Of a stretch of 64,000 nt of DNA, positions 37,801-45,431 are shown piece after piece. Source of the stretch: Desulfovibrio sp. UIB00 (lineage in GTDB: Bacteria > Desulfobacterota > Desulfovibrionia > Desulfovibrionales > Desulfovibrionaceae); the NCBI RefSeq assembly GCF_022508225.1, contig NZ_JAETXJ010000003.1, forward strand, positions 243,556-307,555, read 5' to 3'. Below the pieces are notes generated by a model that searched no databases, had not been told where the DNA came from, and worked only from the letters and a program-made list of their open reading frames with translations. The translations under genes and the position numbers were made by a program. Position 1 is the stretch's first letter, and each line of letters starts with the position of its first letter.

Positions 37801-39197
37801 CAGCGCGTATTCGTATCCGCTCGTTGCTGGCGGTAAGCCGCAGCAGGGCTGGGGACAACACAGCAACCGAGGTTTCCCACGCACCGCCGATATTCAGCAA
37901 ACGCGATGCAGCCACGCATACCATTCTTGTGCCGCAAATGGCCCCGCTGCATTTTCCGTTCATGACGCAGGCCATCGCGGGCAGCGGGCACACCATCCAA
38001 TTGCTGCCCACGGTGAGCGCAGAAGCCGTGAGCCTGGGGCAGGCCTATGTAAACAACGATGCCTGCTACCCGGCCATCGTGGCTATTGGTCAGCTATTGC
38101 AGGCTCTGCGCGATGACGGGCTTGATCCGCGCCGCACGGCCCTGCTGCTTTCGCAGACCTGCGGCCCCTGCCGGGCCAGCAATTATCCGGCTCTGCTGCG
38201 CAGGGCGCTTATGGAATACGGCTACGACCCAGTGCCCGTGCTTACGCTCAATGCATCGGGGTCAGAGAGCCAGCCCGGCCTACGGCCGGACCGCGCCCTG
38301 CTCTGGCGCATGCTGCTTGGCATGCTTGCTGGCGACATGCTGCAAAGGCTTTCGCTGTTTACAGGCACCTACGAATGCCATGCAGGGCAAACCGAAGACA
38401 GGGTGCAGCACTGGCTGCAAACCCTGATCCCGGTAGTGCGCAAGGGGGATGAAGCCGCCCTGCGCCAACTGCTGCCCCGCCTTGTGCAGGATTTTGCCTC
38501 TATCCGCACAGCACTGGCCCCCAAGCCTCGGGTGGCTGTTGTGGGCGAAATCCTGCTGACCTACCATGCTGACGCCAACAATCACATTGTCGAACAGATC
38601 AGGCAGGAAGGCGGAGAACCGCTCTTGCCGGACTTTGCCAACTTCATGCTCTACTGCCTGCGCGATGCCGTGTACGACTGGCGCTATCAGGGCGGCAGCG
38701 CCTGGGCGGCACTGGGCAATGCCTTTGTAATGCGCCGGATTGAAGGTGTGCGCCGCTACATGCGCGGCGCGCTCAACACCTCGCCTTTGAGTGCCCACGT
38801 CATGCCTGTGGTGCATATCGACGATCTGGCCCGGCTGGGCGAAAGCGTCATGTCCCTTGGCAACAGCGCCGGCGAGGGCTGGCTGCTGCCCGCAGAAATG
38901 CTGGAGTTTCTCGAACACGGCACAAACAACATACTCTGTCTGCAACCCTTTGGCTGCCTGCCGAACCACGTGGTGGGGCGCGGCGCGTTCAAGGCCGTGC
39001 GCCGTCAACGTTCCGAGGCCAACATCATGGCGCTGGATTACGACCCCGGCAGCAGCGAAGCCAATCAGCTCAACCGCATACGTCTTTTCATGGCTATCGC
39101 CAGAGAGAAGGAAAAGGAGAGGGAAGAAGCCGCCCGGCATGCCCGGCACACCTATACGGGCGCAATGGGAAGCGACAGAGTATACTGGCAGCAATAA
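34851..39197 (+). CDS. Tandem 2-hydroxyacyl-CoA dehydratase activator/DUF2229/HgdB-like fusion
   Basis: A 1448-residue cytoplasmic protein. Domain order: first BcrAD/BadFG ATPase (about 1-270; GLDIGSTTVK, ELGGEDAK), second ATPase (about 330-590; GLDLGSTTVK, DIGGQDMK), a Cys-rich knot CRDCGNNC near 614 with a later NRCDRF, a DUF2229 region (about 680-900; RVLNVYAHYPFW, SVCYPAKLAHGH), and a C-terminal HgdB-like region with QTCGPCR near 1101. Each ATPase domain keeps the two cluster cysteines of HgdC (126/165 and 455/494). HgdC uses ATP to push an electron onto dehydratases. The physiological substrate of these giant fusions is unknown. I prefer the GTG at 34851 (AGGA 7 nt upstream) over the TTG at 34845. 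Confidence 0.88.
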   Translation: MSPPLFYLGLDIGSTTVKLALLNGDGSVAETRYSRHGTAVRATMAALLAEVSRLYPTAAVRCAMTGSGALDLSNQLSIPFVQELLATARAISYAAPDTSVAVELGGEDAKLLYLGQDVELRMNESCAGGTGAFIDQMARLLSTDAGGLNDLAARHSTLYPIASRCGVFAKTDIVPLLNGGVPREDIAASIFQAVVEQTIGGLACGRPITGKVAFLGGPLHFLPELKNLFIQNLDLAEAHIAHLPHAQCTAAIGAARCAMSLEEHETDAEPLDLADLARRTSSLSHAPKVSAEKILPAMFADSAEYARFRQRHATANVLPSADIRQARGPLFLGLDLGSTTVKAVLVDNEQRILDSCYASNGGNPLQTLLPPLADMLERIPDGAWLAASGATGYGAHLAESALGVDTVLVETLAHFKAATRLVPEVSYVIDIGGQDMKCLKVDNGVISDVSLNEACSAGCGAFLESFAKGLGLSMQEFVDISLYAAHPADLGSRCTVFMNSRVTQAQKDGLQIADIAAGLCYSVVRNALDKVLRIKNMAELGEHVVVQGGSFLNDALLCAMERTLGRHVHRPAASGLMGAYGAALESLEKAECVSVRSSITAPLIRGLAMRTRSFRCRDCGNNCLLTETRFSHGSRHIAGNRCDRFSEARRGATVTAPNLVAWKNQRLFRYEPLPLESAPRGRLGIPRVLNVYAHYPFWFTLFTALGFRVEVSPPTSRALFAAGLSSVPSQSVCYPAKLAHGHVLALLESGIKSIFFPCIPREAQEFAEMCDSFSCPVACGYPQVVRENLPELKDAGAVMHSPFVNLTHTASLVSNLCREFNLPRGEVRSAVRAARHEQAHYLRELRAEAEHIYAETLRNKGVLVVLAGRPYHADPQVHHGLPDFIASLGAAVISEDAMPRSWTGHRMSFPLRARNQWTYAARLYRAGLWACEADHGNARVELVQLTSFGCGIDAITADQMRELMRAHGKLYTLIKMDEGNALASARIRIRSLLAVSRSRAGDNTATEVSHAPPIFSKRDAATHTILVPQMAPLHFPFMTQAIAGSGHTIQLLPTVSAEAVSLGQAYVNNDACYPAIVAIGQLLQALRDDGLDPRRTALLLSQTCGPCRASNYPALLRRALMEYGYDPVPVLTLNASGSESQPGLRPDRALLWRMLLGMLAGDMLQRLSLFTGTYECHAGQTEDRVQHWLQTLIPVVRKGDEAALRQLLPRLVQDFASIRTALAPKPRVAVVGEILLTYHADANNHIVEQIRQEGGEPLLPDFANFMLYCLRDAVYDWRYQGGSAWAALGNAFVMRRIEGVRRYMRGALNTSPLSAHVMPVVHIDDLARLGESVMSLGNSAGEGWLLPAEMLEFLEHGTNNILCLQPFGCLPNHVVGRGAFKAVRRQRSEANIMALDYDPGSSEANQLNRIRLFMAIAREKEKEREEAARHARHTYTGAMGSDRVYWQQ

Positions 39198-39205
39198 ACC
39201 GCAAA

Positions 39206-39242
39206 AAACCGCCCGCCGGAATACTTCCAGCGGGCGGTTTTA
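39206..39242. terminator. Bidirectional terminator
   Basis: An 11-bp stem (AAACCGCCCGC / GCGGGCGGTTT) with a 13-nt loop, A6 before and T4 after, giving U tracts on both strands. It lies just after the activator fusion gene and about 90 bp after the end of the convergent YHS-like gene. Confidence 0.85.
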
Positions 39243-39329
39243 TATTATCTGCACAAGATCACATCATGCCCAGTAAACTATCTGAAGCATGAGGGAACAA
39301 AAGGCCTGCTCCAGCTACGCTGAAAAAGG

Positions 39330-39626
39330 CTATTCTTCGCGGGGGGGCAGTTCCCGGCCGCCCTCTTCAAGGCGTTGCAGGAACTTGTCGCGGCATTCGT
39401 AGCTACAGAAACGGTGAACGGTTTCGCCGTCACGCACGGATATAGAACCGTCAACGGCCACATACGCGCCGCATTCGGGGTCTTTGACCATCTCGCCAGC
39501 GGCAACCTTACGCTCCATTTCAGCAGCGCTTTCCTGCTTGCTTTCCTTCTGCTTCTTGTTCAGATCATTGGCAAAAAGGCGATACAGGGCGTAGCCCGCC
39601 AAAATCAGAATGAGCCACTTTACCAT
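39330..39626 (-). CDS. Small membrane-anchored YHS/TRASH-like protein
   Basis: A 98-residue protein. One N-terminal helix (about 4-19, LILILAGYALYRLF) is followed by a charged linker and a metal-binding-like domain (about 47-85): KDPECGAYVAVDGSISV, then HRFCSYECRDKFL. The CG...FCSxxC pattern with a closing Phe resembles YHS/TRASH domains, which often bind Cu, Zn or other soft metals. Three cysteines (DPECG and FCSYEC) could form the site. The metal and partner are unknown. It sits alone, 105 bp downstream of folK. Confidence 0.75.
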   Translation of the reverse strand: MVKWLILILAGYALYRLFANDLNKKQKESKQESAAEMERKVAAGEMVKDPECGAYVAVDGSISVRDGETVHRFCSYECRDKFLQRLEEGGRELPPREE

Positions 39627-39731
39627 TTGTTATGCTCCTTAATCCCGTGGCACGGGTCGCGTAAGGCTGGATTGCAGCCCTTTCAGGCATATTAAAGCCG
39701 TGGAAAACAATATCACAGAGGGCGGCACCAG

Positions 39732-40247
39732 TCACTGAAAAATTCTGTCCCCTTCCACGCGGCATACTGTACGCGCCAGCCAATCCCTCACGGGCAGGCC
39801 ATCTACAACGATCAGGGGCGCGACATCAAGTAATGGCCGCATGACAAAAGCCCGCACCGTCATCCGTGGGTGCGGCACAAGGCAATGGGGATCAGTACTC
39901 CGCTCCTGCCCAAAAAGCAGCAGATCAACATCAATCACACGCGGCCCAAAGCGCAGTACCGGGTCAGGGCTGCGCACCCGCCCAAGCTTGGCCTCTATGT
40001 CCAGCAGCGCGTCCACAAGGGTGCAAGGCCGCCAGCTATCGCCGGGAAAAAGTTCAACCACCTGATTGAGAAACCAGGGTTGCTCCGTGTATTCCTGCGG
40101 TTCTGTGCGGTAGACAGGGGATACTGCGCCAATGCCCATTTCCGGCAGTTCCGCAAGGGCGTCCAGCGCTGCTGCAAGTTTTTCTGCCGCTGTGTCGCAG
40201 TTGGAGCCAAGGCTCACGTAAGACCGCAGCTTTGTTTGATCTGCCAT
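39732..40247 (-). CDS. folK: 2-amino-4-hydroxy-6-hydroxymethyldihydropteridine diphosphokinase
   Basis: A 171-residue HPPK of folate synthesis. Family motifs: YVSLGSN at the N-terminus, YRTEPQEYTEQPWFLNQVVEL, RFGPRVIDVDLLLFG (the classical HPPK signature with the magnesium-binding DVD) and PHPRMTVRAFVMRPLLDVAP. The ATG at 40247 follows AAGGAAACC. The frame is open for 178 further codons upstream without a plausible start. It is divergent from the recombinase gene. Confidence 0.94.
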   Translation of the reverse strand: MADQTKLRSYVSLGSNCDTAAEKLAAALDALAELPEMGIGAVSPVYRTEPQEYTEQPWFLNQVVELFPGDSWRPCTLVDALLDIEAKLGRVRSPDPVLRFGPRVIDVDLLLFGQERSTDPHCLVPHPRMTVRAFVMRPLLDVAPLIVVDGLPVRDWLARTVCRVEGDRIFQ

Positions 40248-40402
40248 CAGGTTTCCTTCAGATAGGTTCAGCCCGCATTTTAGCAAGGATTGCAGCATAC
40301 CTTTTTTCGCGGAAAGGATAAAGCCCACCGCATGCAACGCATCCGGGCGGTTTTGATTGCAAAAGGCTTGCTCCGTTGCGGCAAGGCGGCTAGCATGGGC
40401 GC

Positions 40403-41332
40403 ATGGCACATCCACGCACCAAAGCCCCTGCCCTGGCAACCCTTTTACCTCTGTGGCGGGATTTTTTACTGGCCCAGCGTGGCCTTTCGCCCAATACGGT
40501 TGAAGCCTACGGGCAGGATCTTGAGAGTTTTTTTCTGTACCGACAGGAGCTGGCTCAGGGCGCGGCGGAAGAATCCCTGCCCGACCCCGATGAGCAGGAG
40601 ATTTTTCTGTACCTTGCCTGGTTGCGCGCGCGGCAGAACACGGGGCGCACCCTGGCACGCCGCCTTTCCGCCCTGCGGGCATTTTTTGCTTTTGCCGTTG
40701 ATGAAGGCAGGTTGCGTAAAAACCCTGCTGAATTGCTGGAAAATCCCAAGTTGCCCCAACACCTGCCGGAGGTGCTGACAAGGGATGAAATGGAATCCCT
40801 GCTTGCCCAGCCAGACCTGCGCGACAAAAGCGGCAAACGCGACCGTTGCATGCTTGAACTTCTGTACGCCGCAGGCTTGCGTGTTTCTGAGCTGTGCACC
40901 ATGTGTGTGCCTGATCTTGACCTGCAACGCGGCCTTGTACGCGTTTTCGGCAAGGGTTCCAAAGAAAGGCTGGTGCCCCTGCACGACATGATGCAGCAGA
41001 TGCTGGCAGACTATATCAGCGCATGCAGACCCCTTTTTACGCCCACTGGCAACCAGCTTTTCGTCAACCGCTCTGGCCGTGCTCTGACGCGCCAGTACGT
41101 GTGGAAAATGGTTAAAAAATACGCACTTGAGGCGGGCATTCGCCGCGCCATTTCGCCGCACACGTTCAGACATTCCTTTGCCACCCACCTGCTCGAGGGC
41201 GGCGCGGACCTGCGCGCCGTGCAGATGCTGCTTGGCCATGCCGACATAAGCGCCACAGAAATTTATACCCATGTGCAGGCAGAGCGCCTGCGCGGCATAC
41301 ACCATCAATTCCATCCCCGGAGCCGCCAGTGA
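40403..41332 (+). CDS. Tyrosine recombinase XerC/XerD
   Basis: A 309-residue site-specific recombinase. An N-terminal SAM-like core-binding domain (about 12-100) precedes the catalytic domain. The full catalytic set is visible: Arg160, Lys184, His253, Arg256, His279 and Tyr288, with spacing matching E. coli XerD. It likely resolves chromosome dimers at dif together with FtsK, which is also encoded in this window. It is not adjacent to any mobile element, so a housekeeping role is favoured. XerC versus XerD cannot be settled by eye. Its stop overlaps the next gene as GTGA. Confidence 0.92.
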   Translation: MAHPRTKAPALATLLPLWRDFLLAQRGLSPNTVEAYGQDLESFFLYRQELAQGAAEESLPDPDEQEIFLYLAWLRARQNTGRTLARRLSALRAFFAFAVDEGRLRKNPAELLENPKLPQHLPEVLTRDEMESLLAQPDLRDKSGKRDRCMLELLYAAGLRVSELCTMCVPDLDLQRGLVRVFGKGSKERLVPLHDMMQQMLADYISACRPLFTPTGNQLFVNRSGRALTRQYVWKMVKKYALEAGIRRAISPHTFRHSFATHLLEGGADLRAVQMLLGHADISATEIYTHVQAERLRGIHHQFHPRSRQ

Positions 41333-44163
41333 CCCTTGCGCCGGAAACGACCCCACAGACGGCATCCGCCCAAACCACAGCTGGCCAGACTGCCCCCGTA
41401 CAGGCGGCGTCCGCTTCTGCGGCCTCAGCAGTGCAGCATACAGCCGGGACAACGCTCATCACCTGCCACGCAAGTGCAGATTTTGACGCCTTTGCGGCAA
41501 TGCTGGCGGCACGATTCCTTTACACACCGCATGTGCTGCTCTTTCCCGGCACACAGGAGCGCGGCCTGCAAAAACTCATTGCCGGGTTGGATACGGCGGC
41601 GCTGGGCATTGTGGAAACTCCTGCAATTCCGTGGGATTCCATAACCCGCCTTGTGGTTGTGGATACCCGCCAGCGTGGCCGCATCAGCCATGTGGCCCAA
41701 CTGCTCGACCGTGATGACGTAACCGTGGAATTGTGGGATCACCACCCGGATTCCACGGACGACATCACAAGCCCGCACACGCACATGGCGCACATAGGCT
41801 CTGTCACAAGCCTCATTGTGCAGGCCATTTCGGAGCGGGGCCTCAGCCTCAGCCCGGACGACGCCACCCTGCTGGGTCTTGGCATTTATGGCGATACCGG
41901 CTCTTTCACCTATTCTTCAACCACGCAGGCTGATTTTATGGCGGCTGCTTGGCTGCTCGGGCAGGGCATGGATGTGAACCGCATTGATGCCCTGGCGGCC
42001 CACGAACTCACGAGCCTGCACATACAGGCCTTGAACAGCCTGCTGGAATCCACCCAGACATACAACATCAACAATGTTCAGGTAACGCTTTCAGAAGCGG
42101 CCATGGAGCATTATCTGGGTGATTTTGCCTATCTGGCCCACCGCCTCATGGAGATGGAAAAATTCCCTGTGCTGTTTGCCATCGGGCTTATGGACGATCG
42201 TATTCAGGTGGTGGCCCGCAGCCGCAACGAGGCCATCAACGTGGGCGACATCTGCGCGGCCCTTGGCGGCGGCGGGCATGCCTACGCGGCTTCGGCCTCC
42301 GTGCGCACCATGACGGTGCATGAAGTGCGCGATGTAATTTTGCGCCACCTCTACGCCCAGGCTTACCCCGATAAAACCGCGCGCGAATATATGTCCTCGC
42401 CCGCCGTGGGCATTGAGGCCACCGCCACCATTCATGAGGCGGATGAACTCATGCTCCACTTCGGGCTCAAGGCCGTGCCCGTCTTCATGCCAGAAACCCG
42501 CCAGTGCACCGGTCTGCTGGATGCCCTCACGGCCTCGCGGGCCAGCGCCCACGGCCTTGGCGCATCCACGGTTGAAGACTACATGACCCGCAGAATCACC
42601 ACACTGCCGCCGGATGCAACGCTCAAGGATCTGACCACAATCATCGTGGGAAGCCGCCAGCGCCTTGTGCCCATTGTGGAAGACGACAAGGTTATCGGCG
42701 TGGTCACGCGTACCGACCTTATCAATGTTTTTGCGCAGGAGCCGGGCCATATGCCGGAACCGCGCATCACCGGCGGCAAGGAGCGCAACCTTGGCAAGCT
42801 CATACAGGACAGACTGCCCCTTGCCAGCCGCAATATGCTGCACCTTGCGGGTCGGCTTGGCAGGGAGCTTGGCCTGCCGGTCTACGCCGTGGGGGGCTTT
42901 GTGCGCGATCTTCTGCTCCAGCGCCCCAACCAGGATATTGATCTGGTGGTGGAAGGCAACGGCATAGCCCTTGCGCGGGCACTGGCAAAAGAGCTCAACG
43001 GGCGGGTGCGCGAACACCAGAAGTTCCTCACCTCGGTGGTCATTTATACCGATGCCGCAGGGGACGAAGCCCGCATCGACGTGGCCACGGCGCGCCTTGA
43101 GTACTATGAATACCCAGCGGCACTGCCCACGGTTGAGCTTTCGTCCATCAAGATGGATCTGTTCCGCCGCGATTTTTCCATCAACGCCCTGGCTGTGCGG
43201 CTTGATTGCGAGCCATTCGGCCAGTTGGTGGATTTCTTCGGCGGGCAGCGCGATATCAAGGAACGCGTCATCAGGGTGTTGCACACTCTGAGCTTTGTGG
43301 AAGACCCCACCCGCTGCCTCAGGGCTGTGCGCTTTGAGCAGCGCTATAACTTCCACATCGGTGCAGGTACGGAAAAGCTCATCAAGAACGCCCTCAAACT
43401 CAAGCTCATGGACAAGCTCTCGGGCTTTCGGCTGTTCCACGAATTTCAGCATATCTGCGATGAGGACGACCCTTCGGCCTGCATCCTGCGGCTCGACCAG
43501 CTTGGCGTGCTGGAGGCGGTTTCTCCCCTGCTGTCGCTCAATCCCACGCGCAAAAATCTGCTGTTGCGGCTTCAGGAAACGCTCACGTGGTACAGGCTGT
43601 TGTATTTTGAAGAGGCAGCCCAACCCTGGCTGGCCTTCTTTCTGGTTCTCAACCACAACATGAGCTATGCCGACACGGCCAACCATTATCAGCGCATGGG
43701 CCTGCCCGAACCACGGAGGGCCGACATTCTGCGCCAGCGCGAGCACATGCGCGTGGTGCGCGGCAAGCTGGAGCCGTGGCAAAAAGACCATGAGGCAGGC
43801 AAGGAGAGCATCAGCGCCCTGTGCGCCCTGCTGCGGCCCCTTTCGCTCGAATGCCTGCTCTACCTCATGGCAGACACAAGCGACGCCGCCCTGCAAAAAA
43901 ATCTTTCGCGCTACATTACCCAGTGGCGCAAAGAAAAAACGGATGTGAGCGGCGAAGACCTGCGCATCATGGGGCTGGAACCTGGCCCCGCCTTTGGACG
44001 CATTCTGGACGCCGTGCTTGCTGCCAAGCTTGACGGCACCGCCGCAACGCCAGAGCAGCAGATGGACCTGGCGCGCAACCTCGTGTGCAGTATCGCTGCC
44101 AAATCCGGCAATGGGAATGAAGAACAAACCAGTCAGAATTCTTCACTTGCCCAGCGTTTATAA
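41329..44163 (+). CDS. DHH-CBS-tRNA nucleotidyltransferase (CCA-type) fusion protein
   Basis: A 944-residue multidomain protein. Domain order: Thr/Ala/Pro-rich head (1-35), a DHH phosphoesterase domain (about 40-330; TCHASADFDAF, DTRQ, DHHPDST, GTGSFT-like GIYGDTGSFTYS and GGGGHAYAAS), two CBS domains (about 352-470; YMSSPAVG and YMTRRITTL), and a poly(A) polymerase/CCA nucleotidyltransferase head (about 505-640; YAVGGFVRDLLL, DIDLVVEG, RRDFSINALAV) with its RNA-binding region (DPTRCLRAVRFEQRY). Similar fusions are annotated as A-adding tRNA nucleotidyltransferases. The GTG start overlaps the xer stop by 4 nt. No separate cca gene is in the window. Confidence 0.88.
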   Translation: MTLAPETTPQTASAQTTAGQTAPVQAASASAASAVQHTAGTTLITCHASADFDAFAAMLAARFLYTPHVLLFPGTQERGLQKLIAGLDTAALGIVETPAIPWDSITRLVVVDTRQRGRISHVAQLLDRDDVTVELWDHHPDSTDDITSPHTHMAHIGSVTSLIVQAISERGLSLSPDDATLLGLGIYGDTGSFTYSSTTQADFMAAAWLLGQGMDVNRIDALAAHELTSLHIQALNSLLESTQTYNINNVQVTLSEAAMEHYLGDFAYLAHRLMEMEKFPVLFAIGLMDDRIQVVARSRNEAINVGDICAALGGGGHAYAASASVRTMTVHEVRDVILRHLYAQAYPDKTAREYMSSPAVGIEATATIHEADELMLHFGLKAVPVFMPETRQCTGLLDALTASRASAHGLGASTVEDYMTRRITTLPPDATLKDLTTIIVGSRQRLVPIVEDDKVIGVVTRTDLINVFAQEPGHMPEPRITGGKERNLGKLIQDRLPLASRNMLHLAGRLGRELGLPVYAVGGFVRDLLLQRPNQDIDLVVEGNGIALARALAKELNGRVREHQKFLTSVVIYTDAAGDEARIDVATARLEYYEYPAALPTVELSSIKMDLFRRDFSINALAVRLDCEPFGQLVDFFGGQRDIKERVIRVLHTLSFVEDPTRCLRAVRFEQRYNFHIGAGTEKLIKNALKLKLMDKLSGFRLFHEFQHICDEDDPSACILRLDQLGVLEAVSPLLSLNPTRKNLLLRLQETLTWYRLLYFEEAAQPWLAFFLVLNHNMSYADTANHYQRMGLPEPRRADILRQREHMRVVRGKLEPWQKDHEAGKESISALCALLRPLSLECLLYLMADTSDAALQKNLSRYITQWRKEKTDVSGEDLRIMGLEPGPAFGRILDAVLAAKLDGTAATPEQQMDLARNLVCSIAAKSGNGNEEQTSQNSSLAQRL

Positions 44164-44183
44164 GAGGTGTATAGAAACCAACT

Positions 44184-44726
44184 ATGAAACAACTATGGGC
44201 TCCATGGCGCATTGAGTACATTCTTGGCCCCAAGCCAGACTCCTGCGTGTTCTGCCTCCCCGATCATACGGCGGATGACGAGCAGCGCCTGGTACTGCAC
44301 AGAGGCCGGATGGCCTTTGTCATCATGAACAAATTCCCGTATAATAACGGGCATATCATGGTGTGCCCATACCGGCACGTTATGCTGCTGGCTGACCTCA
44401 AGCCAGAAGAAACCCATGAAATCATGGATCTTTTACAGCAGTGCACGGTAATCTTAAAGCAGCACTTTAACTGTGAAGGCATCAATATCGGCCTGAACCA
44501 GGGCCAGGCAGCGGGCGCGGGCATTCGCGAACATCTGCACTTTCACCTGGTGCCGCGCTGGACGGGCGACTCATCATTCATGGCAGTGTTTGACGAAGTG
44601 CGCACCATGCCCGAACACTTGAGCCGCACCTATGCGGCATTGAAACCGTATTTCACGAATGGCGCGGCCAATGGCAAGCAAGACCGCGCCGCTTCCACGC
44701 CCGGGCAGGAAGGTTGCGGCTCGTAA
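44184..44726 (+). CDS. HIT family hydrolase/phosphorylase
   Basis: A 180-residue histidine-triad protein. The catalytic triad is HLHFHLVPRW (His117, His119, His121). An N-terminal CVFC (Cys21, Cys24) could form a structural zinc site. The WAPWRIEYILGPKP start is typical of the diadenosine-tetraphosphate phosphorylase-like branch, so it probably acts on Ap4A or another nucleotidyl compound. The C-terminal 20 residues are a variable polar tail. It follows the CCA fusion gene after 20 nt and is likely co-transcribed with it. Confidence 0.88.
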   Translation: MKQLWAPWRIEYILGPKPDSCVFCLPDHTADDEQRLVLHRGRMAFVIMNKFPYNNGHIMVCPYRHVMLLADLKPEETHEIMDLLQQCTVILKQHFNCEGINIGLNQGQAAGAGIREHLHFHLVPRWTGDSSFMAVFDEVRTMPEHLSRTYAALKPYFTNGAANGKQDRAASTPGQEGCGS

Positions 44727-44883
44727 GGGCTGCATGACTTTGTGGCGGGGATTGTCTTTTTCGCAGGGGGCGACAAAGACCGGCTGGAGAGCGCGATGCT
44801 GTGCCCTCTTGGGCGATGCGGCATTCTCAAAAAGCCCGTGAAGTTTTTTTGAGATAGCTTTATTTAGCCTGAGGAGTATGTCT

Positions 44884-45321
44884 ATGCGGTATATCAAAGT
44901 ATTTTTGCTCGCCATTCTCTTTTTCCTCGCCCTTGTGTTCTTTTTTCAGAACCAGGGCGCGCTCTCCCAGAGCATGGTGCTCACGCTCAACCTGTTCTTT
45001 ATTCCCGCCATGTCTTCCATCGCCCTGCCCTTCTATTTTCTGGTCATCGCGGCCTTCGCCTGTGGCGCCTTGATGACTCTGGGCTTTCTGGTGTGGGACA
45101 AGGTCAATCTGACCGCCCGCCTGATGAAGCAGAAATGGCAGATCAGCAGCCTTGAGCGTGAACTGGAAAAGTCCAAGAAAAAGCTTGGCGCAGACACAGC
45201 CCGCGCGCAGTTTTTGAGCAAGAACGGCAAGGCCGACGACCAGCCCGCGCCTGTGGCCCCCGTTGCCGCAACTGCTGCTGCCGAAGAATCATTGGTTCCG
45301 GATCCTGACAAGCAGCACTAG
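44884..45321 (+). CDS. LapA-domain (DUF1049) membrane protein
   Basis: A 145-residue inner-membrane protein. Two N-terminal helices (about 3-22 and 37-65) with FFFQNQGALSQSM between them match the LapA/DUF1049 domain. A coiled-coil cytoplasmic segment (LMKQKWQISSLERELEKSKKKLG) and an Ala/Pro-rich tail follow. E. coli LapA works with LapB in controlling LPS synthesis; no lapB is nearby. Two ATGs are possible; GAGGAG is 7 nt from the second (44884) and too close to the first (44878). A terminator follows. Confidence 0.83.
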   Translation: MRYIKVFLLAILFFLALVFFFQNQGALSQSMVLTLNLFFIPAMSSIALPFYFLVIAAFACGALMTLGFLVWDKVNLTARLMKQKWQISSLERELEKSKKKLGADTARAQFLSKNGKADDQPAPVAPVAATAAAEESLVPDPDKQH

Positions 45322-45338
45322 ACGTTTTGCAATCCGCT

Positions 45339-45385
45339 TTGTGGCGCTGTTCGGCTGAGGGTCTGGGCAGCGCCACAATTTTTTT
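45339..45385 (+). terminator. Terminator before mutS
   Basis: An 11-bp stem (TTGTGGCGCTG / CAGCGCCACAA), 18-nt loop and T7 run, between the LapA-domain gene and mutS. Confidence 0.85.
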
Positions 45386-45431
45386 ATGGCTGCGGTAAAC
45401 CGCACCCGTCACCGTCACCCCAAGAATTACT

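Noticed and set aside
40403..41332. Integrase of a mobile element.
   Set aside because: No att repeats, tRNA gene, transposase or phage genes are nearby; length and catalytic spacing fit a housekeeping XerC/D.
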